A stretch of 64,000 bases of DNA from Hirundichthys speculiger. Taxonomy: Eukaryota; Chordata; Actinopteri; Beloniformes; Exocoetidae. The notes under the pieces were generated by a model. That model was not told the DNA's origin, searched no databases, and worked only from the letters and a program-made list of their open reading frames with translations. The translations under genes were made by a program, and so were the position numbers. Positions 31,581-42,209 of this stretch are shown here, piece after piece (the first letter of the stretch is position 1; each line of letters begins with the position of its first letter). The stretch spans positions 1-64,000 of the forward strand of contig JAGFBZ010001949.1 in the NCBI GenBank assembly GCA_018398805.1, read 5' to 3'.

Positions 31581-31629
31581 ATGTCTTGGATTGATGATGT
31601 TAGGCAGTGGCCTCCAGTTACAGATGAAG
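31581..31629 (+). pseudogene. First-exon-like fragment MSWIDDVRQWPPVTDE, copy B
   Basis: It has the same 16 codons and the same GAAG/GTAGTT donor as in copy A, with no change in the peptide. The same caution applies to its family assignment. Confidence 0.4.
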
Positions 31630-31974
31630 GTAGTTTATCGCTGTTTTTAATGATTGGTTATGGAAATAGCATGATCTATTCCCATAATCAAACACTAAAA
31701 ACTGTGGAACGCTGGCTATAACTAACGTCAACAAGCCATAAAGATTATGCTGCTGTAACGTTAACGCGAGCGGTAAATTAGGCTATGTGTTAATGTTATA
31801 TTTAATTTATTTTATCACTCACCTAATTCATTCTTTCATTCATTCATTCATTTATAGGCTTGTGCTAGTGCCGAGGGCTACAGTACCCTCATACTGCTGT
31901 TCTTTCGGCCAGAATCGTCCGGACTCTCAGCGAGACTATGAGTAGTACGAGATTGAATGTTAACGAAAACTCAC

Positions 31975-32180
31975 CCGGCTGTATTCATTTGGAACAAAGT
32001 CCTTTCTGTTGATATTTTTCACCCACGTCTTCCTAACTTCTTGTTCTGCAAACAAGGCAGTCTTCGTGCAGTAAAGGCTTGTGTATTTCACATACTTTCT
32101 TCTTCCATTGTTGAATTTTTCACGCCATTGTTGGCACAGTTTATGACGGAACATGTATTCCCACTCGACCGACTCGACAT
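31975..32180 (-). pseudogene. THAP-type zinc-finger exon, copy B
   Basis: ATG at 32180 reads MSSRSSGNTCSVINCANNGV. An extra A in the A-run then shifts the frame. CEIHKPLLHEDCL follows in a second frame and EVRKTWVKNINRKDFVPNEY in a third. The splice donor CGG/GTGAGT after SR is intact at 31975. It is contiguous, unlike copy A, so the full first exon of about 206 bp can be measured here. Two frameshifts make it non-functional. Confidence 0.75.
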
Positions 32181-32603
32181 TATAAAAATATATATTTGTA
32201 GAAAGAGAAAAACACTGGTTAATCTGCGAGCCGGTGAAAGTGTCGCTCTGTAGCACAACCCAGCAATGGCGGACGGGGTACTTCCGGGGGGCTGGCCCGA
32301 AAAGGTCTATATCCGCTATGCTGCCCCCTCTCTGGAGGGAGGGTATCATAGCGGCTGCTGCAGGACAGGCAGTAATCTCTATGGCAGTAATCGAGGGAGA
32401 AAACGAAACGACAACGAAAACGAAGCTGAATTTATCTACAATTCAGTTTAGTTTTAGTTAGTTTTACATCCTTCATTGTAGTTTTTATTTAGTTTTCGTT
32501 TTTTTTTTAATTGTAGTTTTTATTTTTATTTCAGTTAACTGAAATATTTTTTCATTGCTAGTTTTAGTTTTAGTCTTAGTTTTCGTTAACTATAATAACC
32601 CTG

Positions 32604-33521
32604 GGACAGACACATAAGGACAGACATATGAGGACAGACACATAAGGACAGACATATAAGGACAGACACATAAAGGACGGACAGACACATAAGGACAGAC
32701 ACATAAGGACAGACACATAAGGACAGACACATAAGGACAGACATATAAGGACAGACACATAAGGACAGACATATAAGGACAGACATATAAGGACAGACAC
32801 ATAAGGACAGACACATAAGGACAGACATATAAGGACAGACACATAAGGACAGACACATATAAGGACAGACATAAGGACAGACATAAGGACAGACACATAA
32901 GGACAGACACATAAGGAGGACAGACACATAAGGACAGACACATACACAGGACAGACAGACATATAAGGACAGACACATAAGGACAGATACATAAGGACAG
33001 ACACATAAGGACAGACACATAAAGACAGACAGACACATAAGACAGACACATAAGACAGACATAACAGGACAGACACATGAGGACAGACACATAAGGACAG
33101 ACACATAAGGACAGACACATGAGGACAGACACATAAGGACAGATATATAAGGACAGACACATAAGGACAGACACATAAGGACAGACACATAAGGACAGAC
33201 AGATATAAGGACAGACACATAAGGACAGACACAGGACAGACATAACAGACAGGACAGACACATAGGACAGACATAAGGACAGATATATAAGGACAGACAC
33301 ATAAGGACAGACACATAAGGACAGACACATAAGGACAGACACATGAGGACAGACACATAATGACAGACACATAAGGACAGACATATAAGGAGAGAGATAT
33401 AAGGACAGACACATAAGGACAGACATATAAGGACAGACACATAAGGACAGACACATAAGGACAGACACATAAGGACAGACATATAAGGACAGACACATAA
33501 GGACAGACACATAAGGACAGA
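32604..33521. repeat. 14-bp minisatellite, right part
   Basis: About 65 units of AAGGACAGACACAT and variants. Shorter units (ACATAAGGACAG deletions, GGACAGACAGAC) cluster at 32880-33270, and the outer parts are more regular. Three overlapping minus-strand frames of more than 300 codons are artefacts of the array. Confidence 0.95.
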
Positions 33522-34879
33522 CGCCATCATTCTTATGTCTCAGAATATTAACGCTCAATGTCACACTTCACTTGAACGAGTTGAATCTGCTCCGAGACGT
33601 CCTGACTTTTACATGTCCACGTATCTTTTAAGACACAGTAGTCTTCCGACATTCCCCTTTTATGTCTTTATCTATCCTCAGATCCTTTAATTTTTACAAT
33701 ATTTGTCTGTGTGTTACATTTATTCTTGCCATTTATTTATGTGAAGCACTTTGGACAGCTGCTGGTCTCTTAAAGGGCTGTACGTGCAGACGGACAGATG
33801 TACGAATAAACTGATTTATTATTACCAGTCCACCCTGATGAAGCTGCATCCATCGAGACCTTTAGTGACGCAATATAATTCTGGCATGTTTACAAATGTT
33901 AACTACCGTTTGTTTGCTATTGAGAGTAGGCCTCAAAAAAAAAAAAAAAAAAAAAACCTTGTGTCCTTAAGAAAAAAAAGAAGCAGACGAGCCCTTGATG
34001 TCCCACGTACAGATGAGATGGACCTGATGCAGCAGATTATTCCAGAAAACATGGACTAGTTCACAAAAACACATTCTGATTGCACTGTAAAAATACACAA
34101 CACTGAATTAGTATTCCATCTAATTTTTTTTAATGCCAAAATGTCACTTTCATCCTAAAGTCAAGCAGCAGAAATGAATGATTGTCCAAATGCATCTGAG
34201 TTATGAAGTAAACGTGGAGTCATTTTATTTATGCTTATAGGTGACATCACAGAGGTCTTCATTGAAAATCAGTTAAGACGCCAGATATGTGAAGTAATAG
34301 TTTGGGCTGGCAGAGGTTCCTTTAGAGGAAATGGTGTTTGCATTTAGTTGAAAATGAGGACGTTATTGACAGCTCTGATGGATGAGGACTCTGCTGTGTT
34401 TGATGAAACTGCTGCACATCAACGCCAAAACCCCAACGCTGTTATTAAAGGAAAACCCATAAAAGAGGTGAGCGGCAGCATCTCAGTTTGATTAAAGCTA
34501 TTCTTTTGTATTAGCGCTTCTATTTAAGTAAAGTGATGCCACCCCGTTAGAGTTTCTTTTTTATGCAGGGCAGGACTGCAGGAAGTTAACCAGACCAACC
34601 AGCAAGGAAAAGAAGAAAAGACTTAAATAAACCAAGGCTCAAACAAGACGCAGGTGCAAACAGTCAGGGAGATGAACAAAGGGAAGTAAATGTAGAGGAC
34701 TATCTTAATTTATTTGTATTTAAATAATGCCAGGGTGCCACCTTTTTTCTTAAAAAAAGAAAAATCAAAAAGGGAAAATTAGTCACTAAGTTACGTGAGT
34801 TCTTGTCGACATTGGATTGGTGCAAACAAGTTTTAACACATTTGTTTACGCATACACAAGACACAGACAAACAGGAATG

Positions 34880-34880
<1 letters not shown>
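33522..34880. other. Unassigned DNA with an A22 run
   Basis: TTTATTTATGTGAAGCACTTTGG at about 33733 resembles a retroposon 3' end. A homopolymer of about 22 A lies at 33936-33957. An acidic/basic 102-codon frame across it (33751-34059) has no motif. The sequence at 34150-34530 is free of repeats and looks single-copy. Confidence 0.4.

Positions 34881-34882
<2 letters not shown>

Positions 34883-34914
<32 letters not shown>
34883..34914. repeat. (TA)n microsatellite
   Basis: Sixteen TA dinucleotides in a row. Confidence 0.95.
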
Positions 34915-34919
<5 letters not shown>

Positions 34920-35099
34920 TTATCGTCTTGATCTGGATTGGTTGTGCTTATGGGTTGGTTATAACGCAGACAGGAAGTGACAACAGAGAGCACAGGAAGG
35001 AAAAGAACCATAACACACAAGATGGTGGGTGGTGTCTATAACTAACGGACAAACAAAGTAAATAAAGAGAAAGAAAAAAGAACAAGTCTCAAACTAATC

Positions 35100-35896
35100 G
35101 ACTGCCGAACAATGGTGAAGCGGAGCCCGGACGTGGTCCGTGGCGCAATATCTCTCTAAGCCGTAGACAAACTCGGGAGATACCGATCTAGACCGTTTTA
35201 GCCTTACCCTGCACGGAGTCTGGCAATTTAAGTCCGTCCCGACGGTTTAAATGGTTCGCAGTGGGTCCTCCGGGAACCGCTTTAGGCCCGATGGCTGAGG
35301 AGGTCCTGCCCGCAGAATCTCTGGGATTGCTGCAGGCCACAAATAACTTCAGGCTGGACAGAAGTTTATTGAGCCAAAAATGTAAAAAGAAGGGATCAAA
35401 AAACTTTGGACAACTTAAATAAAAGTTCTAAGCGCGGTGATTTAGGATTTCAAACATCAAAATCAGGGAGTACTTCAGACACTCTTTGCCGCACGGGGTG
35501 GAAAAACCTACGAAAGAATAAAAATTTGATACCAAAGGACCGCTGTAACTAACTTCGGATAGCTGAAACTATTAAACGATTGTTCTGTCAAGAGAACAAT
35601 ACGGCGAGACTGCAGAACTTCTGAAAAAAAATGAGAACACGCAAAGTTCTGGCCAAGGGGCAACTAAAATCAAATTAAGAAAAACAAAATAAAGCAACAA
35701 AAGAGGGGAGCGTCTAGCCGCTGAAGAGAAGGGAAAAAAGATGAGAAGAGGCAGAACAAAGGAGGTTTCTTCCTTATATATCATTGAATAATCAACGATC
35801 CCCATGTAAATGAGAGGTCAGTCTGGGCTGGCCTGATGAATAATTCTCCCCGCCCAGCGCGGCTTACCAGTGAGAAATTCCTCTGTGACTGTAACA
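35100..35896 (-). mobile_element. Possible LTR, minus strand
   Basis: Read on minus, TGTTACAGTCACAGAGG begins at 35896. A TATA-like GATATATAAGG follows near 35780 and an AATAAA near 35370, with GC-rich unique sequence to about 35100. This TATA to poly(A) order is that of an LTR U3-R-U5. I could not find a matching target duplication or the 3' end, so the boundary at 35100 is a guess. Confidence 0.35.
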
Positions 35897-36216
35897 TTAT
35901 GCCAGTCTCTTAATTTCCTCACTTTTAGAGCATCTAGACAGTGAAACTTAATATCCGAATGTGTTAAACATGGTAAGACAAAAAAACATCACACAAATAC
36001 GCTCACATACATATTGTTACGTCAGAAAAACGTATTCGTTTGCCACCATTCAGACGCCATTGTCCGTCGTTACTCCTCTTGCCCACTCGGGGGCGCTGTG
36101 GCTACACCTTGGAGTTCGTTCCAGGACAGGATGAAAGGGAAGATCAAACACAGACATATGCAGCTCCCTTCGGGTGTTTTATGACCCATTCAGAGCCCCC
36201 CTCTGGAGACTCTCAA

Positions 36217-36218
<2 letters not shown>

Positions 36219-36249
<31 letters not shown>
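36219..36249. repeat. (TA)n microsatellite
   Basis: About 15 TA units immediately left of the Tc1-type MITE, which uses TA as its target. Confidence 0.95.
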
Positions 36250-36252
<3 letters not shown>

Positions 36253-36615
36253 TCATGGAAAAAATGATTAGACCACCCTTGTTTTCTTCTGTTTCTTGTT
36301 CATTTTAATGCCTGGTATAACTAAAGGTACATTTGTTTGGACAAACATAACGATAACCACAAAGATTGCTCATAAGAGTTTTATTTAAGAGCTGATATCT
36401 TACCATTTTCCATGGTTTTCTTGATTATAACCTAAATCACTTAAGTTTTTACATCAATAGCTATGGCGTTGTACTGCCAAAAACACTGCTTTTATGCATT
36501 CAGTGTTTTCTTTTCTGTCTGTTTTAGTCACATGATGACATTTAGTGGTACCAGGTATTAAAATGAACAAGAAAGTTAAGAAAAAATGGTGGTCTAATAA
36601 TTTTTTCCATGACTG
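36250..36615 (-). mobile_element. Tc1/mariner-type MITE, copy 2
   Basis: CAGTCATGGAAAAAATGATT at the left and TTTTTTCCATGACTG at the right are flanked by TA. It is 366 bp and nearly identical in reverse to copy 1 at 20991-21356. Because it lies at the edge of a (TA)n tract, its target duplication cannot be told from the microsatellite. Confidence 0.93.
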
Positions 36616-36654
36616 TATATATAATCATATAATCTGAGATATAAGAGAAACATT

Positions 36655-36960
36655 TTATTCAATTCAATTCAATTTCATTTGTGTAGCGTCTGTGACAATG
36701 TCAATTGTCTCTAGGCACGTTACAGAGACCCAGAGCAAATCAGTAACTAAAATTATAATATTAAATCCAAATCAAGGATAATGGAAAGTAAAAAAAGAAA
36801 GGGAAAACTCCACTATAAGAGGAAGAAACCTTGAGCAGGACCTGGATCATATGGGGGGACCTTCCTGCCAAAGGCCATCCAGGTAAAGAAAGAAAAGAGG
36901 GGAGGCAGGACAGAGAGAGGAGAGCACACAAATGACTGAATGAAATGACTACATAAACAG
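36655..36960 (-). mobile_element. LINE 3' end (L2/CR1-like), reversed
   Basis: The (AATTC)n tail at 36658-36675 is followed on the minus strand, reading inward, by GGGTCTCTGTAACGTGCC, TTTGCTC and GAGGTTTCTTCC-type sequence (GGAAGAAACCTTGAGCAGG on plus). This is the fish LINE 3' UTR also seen at 2.4 kb, in a longer form. Confidence 0.75.
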
Positions 36961-36969
36961 ATGCAGGTA

Positions 36970-37190
36970 GCAGCACTGAGACTGATGGTTTTAAGAAGTG
37001 ATGCTGATGGACTTTGTAGGTACAGGATGATGTCGTCTGCATATAAGCTGATCTTGTGTGTTATATTTCCTGTCTGGACTCCTAAGATTTGACTTTTCTG
37101 ACATATGGCTGCTATAAATGGCTCTATAAGGGGCAAAAAACACCAGACAAAGATGAGGTTTACATTCTTGCCTTGTACCCCTGTTCCCAC
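36970..37190 (-). pseudogene. LINE-1-type reverse transcriptase fragment
   Basis: The minus strand encodes FVWCFLPLIEPFIAAICQKS, then ILGVQTGNITHKISLYADDI, then LYLQSPSASLLKTISL. The 'IEP...AI', 'G...G...KISLYADD' and 'S...LL..I' motifs are the palm-domain core of L1-clade reverse transcriptases, with the catalytic YADD intact. The conserved 'GTRQGCPLSP' region just upstream is present only as GTRQE-like residues in a shifted frame. The rest of ORF2 is missing. It lies directly against an L2-like 3' tail in the same orientation. Confidence 0.85.
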
Positions 37191-37299
37191 TGATTCAACA
37201 CAAGATCATTTTGTTTGAAATTAAGCCAGAAAAGACTAAATAGAGACACTGAAAGTAAAAAAAAATAGGCTTCTTATTTCTTCTTGAACAGATATAGGG

Positions 37300-37561
37300 G
37301 AGACAGATCTTTCTCACCTCGACTCTCTTTACGTTTATTGGAATCTGCTGATGCTTTCAAAAAGCATGTTAAGACATTTTTATTCCCTTAGGTCTTTTAA
37401 TCAGACAAAGAGGTGCTGTGACTGGTTGTTACATTAATTGTTTGTTGTCTAAGTGTTCTACATTTTAGGTATTTTATTATGCCTACTTCATTGTGAAGCA
37501 CTTTGTGAGTACTGTCTGAGAAAAGTGCTAAATATAATAATAATAATAATAATAATAATAC
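37300..37561 (+). mobile_element. LINE 3' end with (AAT)n tail
   Basis: It carries GCATGTTAAGACATTTTTATTC (the 'LK-T-x-L-F' C-terminus typical of L2/CR1-type ORF2), then TTCATTGTGAAGCACTTTG, AAAAGTGCTAAATATAATAA and an (AAT)n tail at 37533-37560. Confidence 0.7.
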
Positions 37562-37870
37562 ATTTTATTTAAAAGCGCCTTTCAGGACACCCAATAGTCG
37601 CTGTACAGAATAAAAAGAACAATAAAACACAAGTAAAACCAAAAAACACCAACATACATGAAATAAAATGGGGGGGGGGGGGGGTGATTACTGGCTGTAA
37701 ATTGTTCTGAATAAGTGGGTTTTTAGTCATTTTAGTAATGAGTTCCAAAGTTGGGGGGCAGAGTGGCTGAAAGGGATAAATAAATGTTACTATTTTAAAT
37801 ATCGCTGTTCTCCACAGAGCACCACGACCTGAACTGTTTCTCCACCTCTGCTTCTGCTTCAACCCCAACC
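37562..37870 (-). mobile_element. Retroposon 3' fragment, reversed
   Basis: CATTTTATTTAAAAGCGCCT followed by TTCAGGACACCC and GTCGCTGTACAG is the inverse of a fish LINE 3' end. Its tail meets the (AAT)n tail of the preceding plus-strand element, so the two lie tail to tail. A G14 run is at about 37671-37684. Confidence 0.65.
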
Positions 37871-38669
37871 TGGTAAGTCAACGACAAAATAACATTTATA
37901 ATTATTTGTTTCAGAGATTCAACTAATACCAATGAGCTGTTGACTGGCCTCATCCAACACACTTTAACACTTTAACAGTGCTCCTGAGGTTGTTTCATAT
38001 ATTATGAGCACAGAAAAAATAAAGAAAACATAATTTTGTTCACTGAAAAAGAAAATATTTATTTTATCAACATAAATCATCATTATTATGCTTAATATTG
38101 CCTTCATCCCAGTTTGTAAATTAATGATCATCTCGCCTCCCAACTGACTTAAGGAGTGAAGAATTATTACCATTTCCCAGCAAAAAGACTCTAAACCATA
38201 AACTGTATAATAATAAAACCATACGACAGTCATGATAGCGGGGATGTCTGTATACAGCATCAGTCCCACTCCAGAAATATGACGCTTCAAACTTGACGCT
38301 TATTTTCATGCCAAAAAGTTACCTTATACATATAAAGTCATGCCCAGAAGAAATTTGAAGTGGATCCATTATGCTGCTTTAATGGCTTTGGTTTATTTTG
38401 GTTCTTTGTTTTGTTTTGTTTTTGTTTTTTTGTGGGGGGGGGGCGTTATTTTTGTTTTATATTTTTTATTTAGATCACCTAAAAGGTGATCCTGCCTGTC
38501 GGCCTGGGCGGGGTGTGATTGTAAAGCTTTCTTTGTCTTTAAAATATATATCACTGCATTTGACTCACGCAGGACTCAAAAGACAAAACCTTACAACAGC
38601 TCCACCCAAAACAGTGATTATTTATGGTTAAAAAAAAGAAAAAAGGACTTTCTAAAAAAAGTTAAAAAA
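37871..38669. other. Unassigned DNA
   Basis: A 108-codon antisense frame at 37964-38290 has no motif. G9 and T-rich runs lie near 38425-38475. Nothing else is recognised. Confidence 0.4.
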
Positions 38670-38677
38670 CAGCATGC

Positions 38678-39450
38678 AGGCAGCACGGTGGCTCAGTGGT
38701 TAGTGGTTAGCACTGCTCCTGTCCTGTGCTAGCGTAGGTTTCCTCCGGACACTCCGGCTTCCTCCCACAGTCCAAAGACATGGCTGTCAGGTTAACTGGT
38801 GGTTCTAAATTGCTCGTAAGCGTGATTGTGAGCGTGCATGATTGTTTGTCTACATGTGGTGATGAACTGGACACCTGTCCAGGTGGACCCCTGACTTTCG
38901 CCCAAAGAGAGCTGGGATAGACTCCAGCAGATCCCCGTTGTGGAGGAAATTTTTATTTGGTTTATTCATCTTGTAATTTTGCTCATTTTATTTGTCTTTA
39001 ACAATATATTTAAAAGTGATTTGTCTTTCTTAACAAGGCCAATACTCATCATAATCAACAAAGACCAAATGTCTGACAAAAGTCAAGCACGGGGGTCAAA
39101 TTCAATTAAATTCAATTAACATCAAGTAAATAACTTCTTGATCAAGGAACTGTGTAACGTCCCTAAATCCAATCAGTCTGTTTTAAGACAAATGTCCCTT
39201 TGTCCTCACCGCTACCTGCTGTGATCCAGTCTGTATGCAAACACCTGTAGAAGAATCAACACCTTTTGTCTTGTATAAAAGAAAAGCCTCATCTCTGTCT
39301 GACAGAGTCCTCATTCAGAATTCTCTGTGTAAGTTTGTTTCTTTTCTCTAATAAATTCTATTTTGATTTTCTCAAGCTCGGATCTTATTTAGTTCCACAA
39401 CACCGTGACCCTGGACAGGATTAAGCAGGTATAGATGATGGATGGATGGA
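38678..39450 (+). mobile_element. Fish-type retroposon with (GGAT)n tail, split by a solo LTR
   Basis: It starts AGGCAGCACGGTGGCTCAGT, includes GGTTTCCTCCGGACACTCCG, TCCCACAGTCCAAAGACATG and CTAAATTGCTCG, and ends ATGATGGATGGATGGA. The 8-bp duplication CAGCATGC lies at 38670-38677 and 39451-39458. Without the LTR it is about 305 bp. This is a very common teleost interspersed repeat. Its tail is a plausible seed for the (TCCA)n tracts elsewhere. Confidence 0.9.
38939..39402 (+). mobile_element. Solo LTR, family C
   Basis: It begins TGTGGAGGAAATTTTTATTT and ends AGTTCCACAACA, with a 4-bp duplication CCGT at 38935-38938 and 39403-39406. A TATA box (TATAAAA, 39274-39280) and a poly(A) signal (AATAAA, 39350-39355) are about 70 bp apart, as in an LTR promoter plus R region. 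It is 464 bp with no internal region. It differs in sequence from family A but shares the 4-bp TSD. Confidence 0.92.
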
Positions 39451-39458
39451 CAGCATGC

Positions 39459-41640
39459 TCCATGCTAGCAGGTGACCACCTTGGAGAAGCTCGTAGAGTT
39501 GCTTTCTCCGACTGTGCTACCAACTTCAAAACACACAGAACAAAGAGCACATAAATGATTAATGTTGTTCTGGAGAAGTGTTGTCTTAAAAAAGAGAAAC
39601 TCCTGGGGACAGTGACTCTGTTATGATGGAGGGAAAACAATGGGCTCCATGAACTGCTGTAGGATGAGCATGGCCTCAAAGATCTGCTTCTCATTAGCGG
39701 TGTGTTTCAAGTCATCGTAATGGTGAACCAGCGCTTTGGGTCTAGAGGTCACAGGAACCTGTTGTCCAGAGTATTTTAGTGCATAAAAGTCAACCTGCGA
39801 TGCTCAGGAACGTAAAAAACATCATAATTTCTGCTATTATGTTCTGGCCGTGGTCTTTCTATTTAAACGGCCGTGGTTCTCCTGTGGTTCTCCACCACGG
39901 GCACCAGCAAAGTTGTTACCAATAATGTTTGGTCTCGGACACTACGGTGGGTTGTCATTCTTGCATCACCTGCTGGGTCGTAGGTCCGACCCCTTTTGCA
40001 TGCACATGGAGAGTAAATTCATTGTATTCCAGTCAATAGCCAAGTCTTGTTATTTTAAGTTTATTCTCAGTCTTAATCAGAATCCTTTAGTCTTCTAGTG
40101 GCTGAAACAGAGACGATAAAATCTGCCACAACAATTAGCAAATTAGCATCCCTGGGTGTCCTTTCCCTGGTGGTTTATGTGTTTTATCTTCCGGCTTTTC
40201 CCCATGCAGACTTGAGTGACGTGGCCTGGGGACTGCAGCTTTACTTTTTTTGTTTTTATTTTATTTTATTTTTTTTTGGGAGGGGGGGGGTGCTGCTGCC
40301 GATGTACGGACCAGCAGTGGTTGTGGCAGGTGGCTTCCAATGGCACCTACTTGGCACAAGAGACTTAAAACTGGTCTTCAGTGTGCAGGCCACGTGATCC
40401 ATCTCCTGTGGGGAGGAACCCTCGCAGGTCACAAAGGCTCTCCATTAAATCCACATTTATACGCATTTCAGAGGAGCTTAGGCTGCATTTCGCAGTCACC
40501 AAAAACCACGGTTTTACACTCCATGTACGATGATCCTCAAAATAACTTGTGCATGACTTCTTTGAAGTCAGTGGGTGAGGTAAAGTTGGCCATCAGAGCT
40601 TTTGGGACCTGAACAAGTCTGTGAGCAGCAGGGTCTGGATCCACCGCTAAATGTTGATGGACTCAAAGGGCCGATACATCGATACATTAGTCTCAAACAG
40701 AACAGCACCCAGGTGACCTTTCTGAGCTCCACCTCGCGACTGTAGCCTTCTCCATCTCACTAATAAGTTGAGGGCCAGACGGCCTGACAGCGTTGACCCA
40801 TCGCAGTTCACGTCAGGTTTTAATGTGGCTCCTTGACTAAAAAACACCCTGAGCCTGAATCAGGACCAGTTAGGGACTAATCGCCTCCATTTTCTCACAT
40901 TGCCATTGACCTTTTTTTTTCAATTGTCTCTTTTTGGTCCATTTAGATTACTTATGTAGTAAATCAGACTTAAGAAAACTAAAACAAAATCCACGAGAGT
41001 ATGATATTAAATAATTTATTAATAATTTAATTATTCTCCTGTCTTCAGACCCTCTTAAATGCTAAATTACGACACATTGCACATACCAATACACACTCCA
41101 TTTCTCCACTTCCATCCCACATATCGACCGTTTGTTTGGTTGCTGTTATGACCCTGCTGACATTCATTAAGCTGGAAAACGAAAACCCTCCAACACTCCA
41201 CAGACACCTGAGAAGAGTTCCAGTGGATGTACAAATGAAATAATGACATACAGACATTCACCTGTAAACAGCTCTAATCTTATTAAACACCTCTCTAAAT
41301 CTACAGCATGTGTTCTTCATCAACTAAAGCCATTTATAAGCAAATAAATCCCCCGCCTGAAGCCTGCATTAGTCAGTTATTGCATCTATCCTCTGTATGC
41401 AGTGTTTACCATCCACATGCTGCCCCAGACTCCATCTGTTGATTTTGGCAAACCTTTGCAAACCTCCAATTACTGCGCAGAGCTGCAGACGCAACCCCTA
41501 AACCTCCTTAAAATATAATCTTCTAATATAATCTAATGTCTGTCTGCCCCGACAACCAGCTTCCTGCAACCCATTGAAAACTGGCATATATACATAAATC
41601 TGCTGGATCACTTTTCACAATCTGTCATTAACCAGTATCT
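39459..41640. other. Mostly unassigned DNA with one dispersed repeat
   Basis: The part at 39995-40125 is the second copy of the repeat at 26130-26275. A T-rich/G9 stretch is at 40245-40290. The 120-codon frame at 40250-40612 and the 101-codon frame at 39389-39694 have no motifs. The segment 41290-41510 is repeat-free and of CNE-like texture, which is only a guess. Confidence 0.4.
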
Positions 41641-41930
41641 AAAGTCAAATCAAATCAAATCAAACTTTATTTATATAATATACCTTTCATACATTAAAAA
41701 TGCAACCCAAAGTGCTTCACAAAATAAAACAAAACAGGATCATAACAGATAATAAAAACCCATCTCTTTACAGCAACTTTCAGGTGCTGGAAGTCCTCAT
41801 GTGCTGTCACACTTCCACCAAAGACATCTGCCGATACCTTTAGAAACACACAATCCCATAATCCTCCCCTGCATCCTCCAACCAGCAGCGCCTCCAATCT
41901 AAACCCCATCATCCATCCATCATCAAAATC
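41640..41930 (-). mobile_element. LINE 3' fragment, reversed
   Basis: An (AATCA)n-type head, TTTATTTATATAATATACCTTT and AAAGTGCTTCACAAAATAAA are the inverse of a common fish LINE 3' end ending in (TTTGA)n. No coding part is visible. Confidence 0.65.
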
Positions 41931-41999
41931 TTCATCATGTTCAAGAGGCCAAGGGAGCTACAGCCAAATCCATCTTCCTGTCAGATAGAGATGTGGTCC

Positions 42000-42200
42000 A
42001 CACCTGACATGTGGTTATTATTATTATTATTATTATTATATTATTATTAATATTATTTCTCTTTCTGAGTTTTTTACCTGCCATTTTCCTTGTTTAGGAT
42101 TCATTATTATATTTCTAGTTAATGATATTTGCTCGGGGGTCATGCTCTGGGTCTCTGTAAAATACATATTCAATATACAAAAAAAAAAAAAAAAAAAATT
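42000..42200 (+). mobile_element. (ATT)n and L2-like LINE tail remnant, A-run
   Basis: (TTA)n at 42013-42055 precedes GATATTTGCTCGGGGGTCAT and GGGTCTCTGTAAAATACAT, a truncated copy of the 2.4-kb tail. An A-run of about 19 lies at 42180-42198. Confidence 0.65.
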
Positions 42201-42209
42201 ATTAGGCAT

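Larger units (their letters stand above)
31448..32247. mobile_element. Duplicated block, copy B
   Basis: It matches copy A (21895-23165) base for base over long runs but lacks the palindromic MITE and the solo LTR, so it shows the pre-insertion state at the LTR site. Small differences include a deletion at about 31705 (CTGTGGAACGC against a longer form in A) and an added ATTC repeat near 31835. Confidence 0.85.
31236..32603 (+). mobile_element. Element inserted in the minisatellite (hAT-like ends)
   Basis: The left end CAAGGTTATTATAG and the right end's inverse CAGGGTTATTATAG lie between two copies of GGACAGAC (31228-31235, 32604-32611). The 8-mer is also part of the minisatellite unit, so it supports but does not alone prove an 8-bp TSD. 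Next to both ends are 100-200 bp of AGTTTTAGTTTTAGT-type repeats. The centre (31448-32247) is block copy B, and 32250-32430 is unique. It is 1368 bp. Confidence 0.8.

Noticed and set aside
30972..33521. CRISPR-like array of short direct repeats
   Set aside because: Units are contiguous with no unique spacers, in eukaryotic DNA.
32576..33564. Three minus-strand frames of 306-324 codons ([13 protein letters not shown] repeats)
   Set aside because: They are the same 14-bp tandem unit read in all three frames, which a real gene would not allow.
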